Shown: positions 27,931 to 34,606 of the stretch, piece after piece
How the letters are laid out: each line of letters begins with the position of its first letter
Position numbering within the stretch: the first letter of the stretch is position 1
Source of the DNA: Shewanella subflava
Lineage (GTDB): Bacteria; Pseudomonadota; Gammaproteobacteria; Enterobacterales; Shewanellaceae
NCBI RefSeq assembly: GCF_025971955.1
Contig: NZ_JAPDMX010000028.1
Location: 310,001-374,000, forward strand
Direction: 5' to 3'
DNA: 64,000 nucleotides
The notes under the pieces: model-generated
The model's input: the letters and a program-made list of their open reading frames with translations, nothing else
What the model was told of the DNA's origin: nothing
Database searches by the model: none
Position numbers and translations under genes: made by a program

Positions 27931-30531
27931 ATGCGACCATCTACCTTTAAGAAAAATGTACTAGCGACTAACATCGCAATCCTACTTGGCAGTGTTGTAT
28001 CTGTTGGCGCTTATGCTGCAGATGAAGCCACTGCTGCTGATGAAAATATTGAAAAAATTGAAGTGCGCGGTATGCGTGCCTCAATGAAAGCTTCTGTAAA
28101 CGAGAAGCGTTTTTCAAATGCCGTTGTTGATGCAGTGACTGCAGAAGACATTGGTAAGTTCCCTGACGGTGACGTAGGTGAATCTTTAGGCCGTATTCCT
28201 GGTGTTGCAGTTAATCGTCAATTTGGTCAAGGCCAAGGCGTATCGATTCGTGGTGCATCAAGCAGTTTGACACGTACTTTATTAAACGGACATTCTGTAG
28301 CTTCTACAGGTTGGTACGACCAACAAGGAATTGACCGTAGCTTCAACTATTCTTTATTACCACCTGAAATGGTCGGTGGTATCGAGATTTACAAATCATC
28401 ACAAGCTGACTTACCGGAAGGTGGTGTTGGTGGTACGGTAATCGTTAAAACTCGTAAGCCATTAGACCTAGATGCTAATTCAACATTCTTAAGTGTTAAA
28501 GGTGACTACGGTACAATTTCAGAAGAGACAGATCCAGAGTTATCTGGCCTTTACAGCTGGAAAAATGATGATGAAAACTTTGGTTTCCTAATCTCTGCTG
28601 CGGGTTCTGAAACTCATTACCAACGTAACGGTATCGAATCTTTATTAGGTTGGGGCGAAATTGTTCCAACTACATTTGAGCAAAAGCGTGAACGTACAGC
28701 GATTAATGGTGCATTCCAATATAGCCCAATGGATAACTTAAACTTCGGTTTAAACATCATGAGCTTAGACATGAAAGCAAACAATGCTAACACGTCTTTA
28801 TTTGTTATGTTCCCTGATGATAAAGATGCTGCATGTGAAGAGCGTAACTCTTCTGGTACTTGTACTTTCTACCGTCGTGACGGCAAAGGTGCTAATCCAG
28901 GTTGGGCGCAAACTTGGGCTCGTAAAGCAAGCATGGATTCAAATACCTATGACCTAAACTTCGACTATGAAGCAGAAAACTTCAAAGTAGAAGGTCGTGT
29001 AGGTAATACCAAATCTGAAGGTGGTACTGATTTAACATCTAACTACGGTTTCTGGTTAGGCACTGCAGCAGATTATGCTGGTACCTATGACGCCAGAGGT
29101 GAAGTGATTGATATCAATATCGCTAACAAAAATTTCAGCGCTGAAGATTTTGGTGGCAAACTTTCTCCTGCAGGTTGGGCACTGAAAAGTCAACCAAACT
29201 CAGACGAAGAAACCTATGCACAAGTTGATTTTACAATTCCAGCTGATTTAGGTGTTATCACTTCATTCAAAACTGGTTTACGTTATGCAGATCATGATGT
29301 TACTCAGCTAACTTTACCTGCAAATGTAAGAGCTTCTGTTACTGAAAAAGATGCTTCATATTATTATAGCGGTCAAGTTTCATCTGGCGCAGGTTTCACA
29401 CTACCTAAGCCTAATATGGACGCAATGCTAGATGATGCCTATGCTGCAATTGATGGCTTCTTAACTGACGGTACTGTTTATAAGTCAGGTTATGGCACCA
29501 TTAACGAGAAAAACCTGTCAGTTTATGCAATGGCTAACTTCGATGCAGACGGTATGCGTGGTAACTTTGGTTTACGTTATATTTCTACAGACGCTGAATC
29601 AGATTACTTTAAACTTCAAGCTGATGGCACATACGCTGATGAGTTAAGCACTAACAAAGAAAGCTACAATGATGTATTACCAAGCATTAACATCGCATTT
29701 GATGTTGCACCTGACGTCATTATTCGTACTTCTGCTTCACAAGTGATTTCTCGTCCTAACTACGCTGATATGTTCTCTGCTTCATCACTAGCGGGTTATA
29801 ACGATGGTACTGCTGGCAACGAAGTATTAAATACCGGTAATGTTGGTTTAGAACCATTTAAAGCCACTCAAGCTGATTTAGGTGTTGAGTGGTACTTCAG
29901 CCCTGACGGATTATTTGGTGCATCTTTCTTCATCAAAGATATCAGCTCATTTATTACCTCTGCACAGATTTTAGATCAAAGCATTGGTATCATCGACCCT
30001 AACTCAGGTAAAGATGAGTGGACTGTATCAACCAAGAAAAACGGTACTGGTGGTCAAATCCAAGGTATTGAGCTTCAGTTACAAGATGCATTCGAAAATG
30101 GTTTAGGTTATGCCGCTAACTATACTTTCGCTGATTCAGATGCTGATGCAGAAAACTATCCAGATCAAGTGAGCGTATTCTCTGATTCATCTAAGCATTC
30201 TGTTAACTTAGTTGGCTTCTATGAAATGGATGATTTCTCTGCTCGTGTTGCATACAACTGGCGCAGTGAATACATGATCCGCGAATTACCAGGTTTCTAC
30301 GGTAACCGTGAGCACCAAGCATTTGGTACTGTTGATTTAAGTGCTAACTACAACATCACTGACTACTTAGGTGTGACGTTTGAAGTGGTTAACTTACTTG
30401 AAGAAGACAGCGTACAGTTAGGTGTTGCACCTGATGGAGCCGATGTTAAGCCTGAGCTTAAAAATGGTTACCCAGCATGGAGCTTTGAAGGTGAAGCGCG
30501 TTACAAATTGGGTTTAAACCTACGCTTCTAA
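27931..30531 (+). CDS. TonB-dependent receptor for GlcNAc/chitin oligosaccharides (predicted)
   Basis: 866 residues. Signal peptide (about 1-29, ending VGAYAA), TonB box-like IEKIEVRG, plug domain with SLGRIPGVAVNR and VSIRGASSSLTRTLLNG, then a 22-stranded barrel ending in an aromatic-rich LNLRF. Of the TonB-dependent receptor branch (TIGR01782-like) common in chitin- and polysaccharide-using marine bacteria. The upstream NagR operator and neighbours support uptake of chitooligosaccharides across the outer membrane; the ligand itself is inferred. AAGGGG precedes the ATG by about 7 nt. Confidence 0.9.
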   Translation: MRPSTFKKNVLATNIAILLGSVVSVGAYAADEATAADENIEKIEVRGMRASMKASVNEKRFSNAVVDAVTAEDIGKFPDGDVGESLGRIPGVAVNRQFGQGQGVSIRGASSSLTRTLLNGHSVASTGWYDQQGIDRSFNYSLLPPEMVGGIEIYKSSQADLPEGGVGGTVIVKTRKPLDLDANSTFLSVKGDYGTISEETDPELSGLYSWKNDDENFGFLISAAGSETHYQRNGIESLLGWGEIVPTTFEQKRERTAINGAFQYSPMDNLNFGLNIMSLDMKANNANTSLFVMFPDDKDAACEERNSSGTCTFYRRDGKGANPGWAQTWARKASMDSNTYDLNFDYEAENFKVEGRVGNTKSEGGTDLTSNYGFWLGTAADYAGTYDARGEVIDINIANKNFSAEDFGGKLSPAGWALKSQPNSDEETYAQVDFTIPADLGVITSFKTGLRYADHDVTQLTLPANVRASVTEKDASYYYSGQVSSGAGFTLPKPNMDAMLDDAYAAIDGFLTDGTVYKSGYGTINEKNLSVYAMANFDADGMRGNFGLRYISTDAESDYFKLQADGTYADELSTNKESYNDVLPSINIAFDVAPDVIIRTSASQVISRPNYADMFSASSLAGYNDGTAGNEVLNTGNVGLEPFKATQADLGVEWYFSPDGLFGASFFIKDISSFITSAQILDQSIGIIDPNSGKDEWTVSTKKNGTGGQIQGIELQLQDAFENGLGYAANYTFADSDADAENYPDQVSVFSDSSKHSVNLVGFYEMDDFSARVAYNWRSEYMIRELPGFYGNREHQAFGTVDLSANYNITDYLGVTFEVVNLLEEDSVQLGVAPDGADVKPELKNGYPAWSFEGEARYKLGLNLRF

Positions 30532-30561
30532 TTTGAGTCAATTTTTTAATTGATATGCCTT

Positions 30562-30590
30562 AAAGCCCAGCCTATGCTGGGCTTTTTATT
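30562..30590 (+). terminator. Terminator after the TonB receptor gene
   Basis: AAAGCCCAGC pairs with GCTGGGCTTT around CTAT, followed by T-rich DNA. It lies between the receptor and the halogenase-like gene, so some readthrough or a separate promoter is needed for the latter. Confidence 0.9.
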
Positions 30591-30608
30591 ATATTCAAAG
30601 GTCGTCGT

Positions 30609-32132
30609 ATGAATATTCAAAAAGTGGCTATTATTGGCGGTGGTACGGCGGGCTGGCTAGCCGCTAATCATCTTGGTAAAGCGTTACTTAATAAGAATGT
30701 GTCAATTACCTTGATTGAGTCACCTGACATTCCAACCATCGGGGTGGGTGAAGGCACAGTGCCGACCATTCGTAAAACACTTCAAAGCTTTGGTATTAGT
30801 GAAACTGAGTTTATTAAGCGCTGTGATGTGACATTCAAGCAGTCGATTAAGTTTCAAAACTGGCTTGATAAGGGCTTACATGGGCCTGCTAATTTTTATC
30901 ATCACCTATTTGACCCGCCCAGTCCGCTGGGAGATGATTTATCAGCGCTCTGGCTTCAAAAGCCTTCACAAGACTATAGCAAGCTGGTATCGAGCCAGCA
31001 TGACGTCTGCGAGGCTAATCTTGCGCCTAAGCTGATCACAACCCCGGAATATCAAGCAATTCAGGGGTATGCCTATCATTTAAATGCCGCAAAGTTTGCG
31101 TTGTTGTTGGCTGACAATGCGCAACAAAAATTTGCTGTTAACCACATTAAAGCCAATGTTGTAGAGGCTAAATTACACCTCGATGGCAGCATTGACTCAT
31201 TGATGTTGGATACCATTGGTGAGCAACAGTTTGATTTTTACATCGATTGCAGTGGCTTTGAATCCATTTTATTAGCTAGAGCGTTAAAGGTTCCTTTTGT
31301 TGATAAATCTGCGCAGTTATTTGTCAATAAAGCCGTTGTGGTGCAAGTGCCTACCGAACCGTATGCAATTATTCCGCCTTATACTAAGGCCACAGCCCAT
31401 CAGGGTGGTTGGATTTGGGATATTGCCTTATCTTCACGTCGAGGTATTGGTTTGGTGTATTCCAATGCCCACCTTGAAGATGAGCAAGCACAGCAAAAGT
31501 TAAATCGCTATTTAGATGGCCGCTTATCTGAATACTCTTATCGCACTATTCCTATGAATGTTGGATATCGTAAACAATTTTGGGCTAAAAATTGTGTTGC
31601 GCTAGGCTTAGCTCAAGGATTTTTAGAACCTATTGAAGCCACTTCTATCATGTTGACTGATTTTGCAGCAGGCTATTTAGCTAACCGCTTTCCTACTAGC
31701 ACCGAACAAATGGCTGCGTTATCAGAGCGATTTAACCACACTATGACGTATGCGTGGGAGCGTGTGGTTGAGTTTGCGAAGATGCACTATTGTCTTTCGG
31801 ATCGAACTGATTCTGACTTTTGGATAGATAACAGAAACTCTGAAACAATCCCTGAAGGATTGCAAAACAAACTGGCTTTGTGGAACCAATATGTCCCAAT
31901 GAGTGAAGATTTATTCTCAAAGTTTGAAGTGTTTAATGTTGAGAATTACCTCTATGTGCTTTACGGCATGAAGTATATGACTAAGACGCCTCAAATAAAT
32001 GAACACTCACTTATCGAAGCCAACAAGCATGCAGATAAGATCGCCAAGCGTGCCAATATGTTATGTCAGCAGTTGCCGTCTCACCGTGAGTTATTGCAAA
32101 AAATTCATCAGTTCGGTTTGCAAAAATTATAA
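30609..32132 (+). CDS. Tryptophan-halogenase-like flavoprotein
   Basis: 507 residues of the flavin-dependent tryptophan halogenase family (PrnA-like). FAD-binding GGGTAGWLAANHLG (10-23), IGVGEGTVPTI (44-54), and FKQSIKFQNW with Lys77 at the place of the active-site lysine. A segment EPIEATSI matches the family's EPLESTG block. The WxWxIP motif of true halogenases is changed: WIWDIA near residues 268-273. Such genes are repeatedly found beside TonB receptors and SapC proteins in carbohydrate loci, where a halogenation role is undemonstrated. AAAGG lies 7 nt before the ATG. Confidence 0.85.
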   Translation: MNIQKVAIIGGGTAGWLAANHLGKALLNKNVSITLIESPDIPTIGVGEGTVPTIRKTLQSFGISETEFIKRCDVTFKQSIKFQNWLDKGLHGPANFYHHLFDPPSPLGDDLSALWLQKPSQDYSKLVSSQHDVCEANLAPKLITTPEYQAIQGYAYHLNAAKFALLLADNAQQKFAVNHIKANVVEAKLHLDGSIDSLMLDTIGEQQFDFYIDCSGFESILLARALKVPFVDKSAQLFVNKAVVVQVPTEPYAIIPPYTKATAHQGGWIWDIALSSRRGIGLVYSNAHLEDEQAQQKLNRYLDGRLSEYSYRTIPMNVGYRKQFWAKNCVALGLAQGFLEPIEATSIMLTDFAAGYLANRFPTSTEQMAALSERFNHTMTYAWERVVEFAKMHYCLSDRTDSDFWIDNRNSETIPEGLQNKLALWNQYVPMSEDLFSKFEVFNVENYLYVLYGMKYMTKTPQINEHSLIEANKHADKIAKRANMLCQQLPSHRELLQKIHQFGLQKL

Positions 32133-32321
32133 TTTCAACCATTTTTGATGGTTATTTAAGCTATTGATGTTCAGTATTTCGAATAAGCCAAGTTGCCACT
32201 TGAAAAAGCTGGGTAACTTGGTAGTTTCAAGTACTAAAATTATTTTAAACACCGAATAACGTTTACTAAACACCGTTATGACAGTGTTCACATTGAATGA
32301 GAAGCGCCTCAAGGAGCCAAG
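32133..32321. promoter_or_regulatory. sapC leader with overlapping hairpins and a weak NagR-like site
   Basis: Three items are visible. A weak hairpin AACCAT/ATGGTT lies just after the halogenase-like gene. Two mutually exclusive stems follow: CCAAGTT/AACTTGG (32188-32194 with 32215-32221) and ACTTGAAA/TTTCAAGT (32198-32205 with 32225-32232). At 32278-32293, ATGACAGTGTTCACAT matches 13 of 16 bases of the NagR operator. The function of the alternative stems is unknown. Confidence 0.4.
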
Positions 32322-33023
32322 ATGTCTAACCAAATTACGCTACTAGAACAAGCAAAACATGGTGAACTTAAAATCACAGCAAGTGATTTTAACCATGTTG
32401 CAGAACAGCACATTGTGCCTGTAACTCTGCATGAAATTGCTCGTGCTGCAACTGAATATCCCATCGTTTTTGTTAAAAACAGTGACACTGGCGAGTTTCA
32501 ATCAGTTGCTATGTTGGGTTTAAAGCCAGGTCAGAATTTAAGTGTTAAAGACGGTAAGTGGTTAGGTTTATACATCCCTACTGTGGTGCGTGATTATCCA
32601 TTAGGATTAGTGTTAAATCCTGAGGTTAAAGATAAAGTGTGGATTGGTTTACGTGAAGAAGCCAAAGAAGTCAGTAAGACTGAAGGCCAAGCGTTATTTA
32701 ATGGCGATCAAGAAACGCCCTTCTTAGAAGCACGTAAAAAAGCCTTGATTACTCACTTTGAGCAAGATCAAGCAACTCGTGGCATTCTGGGCTTTTTAGC
32801 GGAGAAAGAGTTATTTATAAGTCAAACATTAACCGTTGATGTGGCAGGTGAAAAACGTAATATCAATGGGTTATACCTCATTGATGAGCAAAAGTTGAAC
32901 TCATTATCTGATGAAGACTTCTTAGAGTTGAAAAAACGTGGTTTACTCGGTCCTATTTATGGTCACTTAGGCTCAATCAACCAAGTCAATCGTTTAGCGC
33001 GTATGGAAGTATTAGGCCGTTAA
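32322..33023 (+). CDS. SapC family protein
   Basis: 233 residues, no signal peptide. Family-typical segments are IARAATEYPIVFVKN near residue 45, MLGLKPGQNLSV near 65 and GLYIPTVVRDYPL near 83. The family is named after a Caulobacter surface-layer-associated protein, but its biochemical role is not established. Here it follows the receptor and the halogenase-like gene, a trio that recurs in polysaccharide loci, so a linked function in oligosaccharide uptake is inferred. AAGGAG lies 5 nt before the ATG. Confidence 0.88.
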   Translation: MSNQITLLEQAKHGELKITASDFNHVAEQHIVPVTLHEIARAATEYPIVFVKNSDTGEFQSVAMLGLKPGQNLSVKDGKWLGLYIPTVVRDYPLGLVLNPEVKDKVWIGLREEAKEVSKTEGQALFNGDQETPFLEARKKALITHFEQDQATRGILGFLAEKELFISQTLTVDVAGEKRNINGLYLIDEQKLNSLSDEDFLELKKRGLLGPIYGHLGSINQVNRLARMEVLGR

Positions 33024-33045
33024 TACTTTATAACTTGATAATACT

Positions 33046-33077
33046 AAATGGCGCGATTAACGCGCCATTTTTGTGTT
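33046..33077 (+). terminator. Terminator of sapC
   Basis: AAATGGCGCG pairs with CGCGCCATTT around ATTAA, followed by TTGTGTTT. Confidence 0.9.
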
Positions 33078-33110
33078 TGAGAATCGCCTCTTTATTCATC
33101 CTGACTATAG

Positions 33111-34013
33111 CTAGGCCACGATGATCATGACTAAGCCTGTCAGCATAATCCACAGTGCAAAAAATATTTTAAGCTTGATCACCGAGAAAAATAACGCAAT
33201 TCTCTTTGCAATTAATCCACCCAATAACGCACCAGGGCCAGCAAAAAGTAATACTTCGACGTTAGCAACAGAATCTGCACTAAGTGTAATAGGAGTGGCT
33301 GACCAAACGGTCATTGCGCTGACAACTACACCTGTCGCAATAGCAAGTTTTGTGCAATATCCTCTCAACATCAGATAGATAACTATTATCTCGCCAACAC
33401 CTACCGACAACCAAGCTGTAATTATTCCGCCAACAAAACTTAATCCACTGAGGAACATGCAATCTCTTAACGCTGAGTTTTTAAATGAGGTTAGCGAATG
33501 TTGCGTGGTTTTTTTACGGCTATTTATGATAATAATTGCACCAAGGACAATAGAAAAAACACTAAAACTGACATGCAATGATACGGGGGCACTCAGTGAA
33601 GCGAATTGGCTAGTCCAAAAACCTGAAATCGAGAACAGTGCACAGCACGCCACCATAACAGGAAAGCCTTGCCATGAGTCATCCTGATGATGTTGTTTGA
33701 AGTAGTAATGACACCAAGTCATTGACCCAGCAGTCATACCAAAGCATTGAATGAGGAATGAGGTGCTGATTGCTTCTGTAGGAGTAAAACCTAAAGCTGA
33801 AAATGCTGGGATAAATATCACACCACCGCCAGCGCCAGTCGCATTGGCAAATATCGCCCCACATATGCCCAGTAACAAAAAGCCACTATGACTGAAAAAA
33901 AGTTGATCAATATTCGGGGTGTTCAATGCCCATTGCAGCCATAAACCGATCAAGACGAATACGGTGATAAAAATAATGGGATGCATTTTAGGTAAATGGC
34001 GTTTTAGCTGCAT
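33111..34013 (-). CDS. TauE/SafE family permease
   Basis: 300 residues, about eight membrane segments, with the repeated family signatures FANATGAGGGVIFIPAFSALGFTPTEAISTS and FVGGIITAWLSVGVGEIIVIYLML. The family exports or imports sulfite, sulfoacetate and other organic anions; no substrate can be assigned. It is on the opposite strand to the GlcNAc genes and probably not part of that pathway. Its start lacks a convincing ribosome-binding site; an ATG at about residue 11 is an alternative. Confidence 0.85.
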   Translation of the reverse strand: MQLKRHLPKMHPIIFITVFVLIGLWLQWALNTPNIDQLFFSHSGFLLLGICGAIFANATGAGGGVIFIPAFSALGFTPTEAISTSFLIQCFGMTAGSMTWCHYYFKQHHQDDSWQGFPVMVACCALFSISGFWTSQFASLSAPVSLHVSFSVFSIVLGAIIIINSRKKTTQHSLTSFKNSALRDCMFLSGLSFVGGIITAWLSVGVGEIIVIYLMLRGYCTKLAIATGVVVSAMTVWSATPITLSADSVANVEVLLFAGPGALLGGLIAKRIALFFSVIKLKIFFALWIMLTGLVMIIVA

Positions 34014-34184
34014 GTTGGCTGAAAGACAGTCTGTAAAGTGAAATTGAATTTATCCTATCAGTGCATTCATCTCTTGTCATTGATGATGTTAATTGGCTGT
34101 GATTTTTTATTAGATGACAACTTTTTTTGTAAGGTTATGATATAAAAGTGCTTTGTGGTGAATTAAGCTTGAGTTAATAAAATT

Positions 34185-34213
34185 TTGTCAAAAAGATGTA
34201 GATCTCATTAAAT
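34185..34213 (+). promoter_or_regulatory. Putative promoter with downstream NagR operator
   Basis: TTGTCA, a 17-bp spacer, then TTAAAT. The predicted start near 34220 places the NagR operator at about +13 to +29. Confidence 0.45.
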
Positions 34214-34232
34214 AAATTAGGTAACTTAATAA

Positions 34233-34248
34233 ATGACAGCGTTGTCAT
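34233..34248. promoter_or_regulatory. NagR operator 358 bp upstream of the hexosaminidase gene
   Basis: ATGACAGCGTTGTCAT, identical to the operator before the TonB receptor. Its distance from the hexosaminidase start, with a terminator in between, is unusual. Confidence 0.88.
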
Positions 34249-34281
34249 TGCTTGTGGGGAACGCTGTTATTTAAGGTCAAC

Positions 34282-34317
34282 ATGAAGAGGAAGAGGTCTC
34301 TGATTCATGCTTGGTAA
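34282..34317 (+). CDS. Possible 11-residue leader peptide
   Basis: ATG with AAGG 5 nt upstream; reads MKRKRSLIHAW and stops at TAA. Codons 3 and 5 are AGG, a rare arginine codon in most gammaproteobacteria. The stop codon is the first triplet of the following hairpin, so a ribosome at the end of this ORF would disturb that hairpin, as in attenuation leaders. Could be chance. Confidence 0.25.
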   Translation: MKRKRSLIHAW

Positions 34318-34388
34318 TGTTAGCTCGGTCGGGCGAGCGACATTATCTTTTTAATATACTTTTAGTCTCTCCCCAGAAACGAGTATAG

Positions 34389-34432
34389 GCTGGGTACATG
34401 TCTTCACAGATTTATGTCCCAGCTTTTTTTTT
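34389..34432 (+). terminator. Terminator upstream of the hexosaminidase gene
   Basis: GCTGGG and ACAT pair with ATGT and CCCAGC (one bulged T), followed by nine T. No full-size gene precedes it on this strand for more than 1.3 kb. Confidence 0.85.
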
Positions 34433-34446
34433 CCTTAAATTTATAA

Positions 34447-34476
34447 TTGAACATTTATCGAGCACACATTTATAAA
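34447..34476 (+). promoter_or_regulatory. Probable promoter of the hexosaminidase gene
   Basis: TTGAAC, an 18-bp spacer, then TATAAA, downstream of the terminator. No NagR operator overlaps it. Confidence 0.4.
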
Positions 34477-34606
34477 GTGGCATAATCAATTAACCAACAA
34501 GATATCATTTTAAGGGGAATCCCTAAAATCAGTCTTTATTGGCGATGATATCAACCGACCACACTAAATAAGCCCTAATAAAAACAAGATTTATAACGAG
34601 GACGCT

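Larger units (their letters stand above)
34220..34432 (+). ncRNA. Candidate NagR-regulated small RNA or leader transcript
   Basis: About 210 nt bounded by a promoter/operator and a rho-independent terminator. It contains hairpin TAATGT-TA-GCTCG / CGAGC-G-ACATTA (34315-34345, loop GTCGGG) followed by TCTTTTT, and then the GCTGGG-ACAT / ATGT-CCCAGC terminator with nine T. A ribosome-binding site plus an 11-codon ORF lies in its first half. It could be a free small RNA, a small-protein mRNA or an attenuated leader of the hexosaminidase gene. Ends are inferred from sequence only. Confidence 0.4.
34014..34606. other. 593-bp region with a NagR-controlled short transcription unit and the hex promoter
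   Basis: From left to right: a sigma-70-like promoter (34185-34213), a perfect-type NagR operator (34233-34248), an 11-codon ORF (34282-34317), a strong hairpin (34315-34345), a rho-independent terminator (34389-34432), a second promoter (34447-34476) and a near-palindrome AAGGGGAATCCCT (34511-34523) in the hexosaminidase leader. The layout suggests a separate small transcript upstream of the hexosaminidase gene. Confidence 0.65.

Noticed and set aside
32127..32333. 68-codon minus-strand ORF in the sapC leader
   Set aside because: It opens in the halogenase-sapC gap without a ribosome-binding site, and its codons reflect the hairpins on the other strand.
33111..34013. TauE/SafE permease as a GlcNAc pathway member
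   Set aside because: Opposite strand, no NagR operator at its start, and the family transports sulfur-containing or organic anions; co-location looks incidental.
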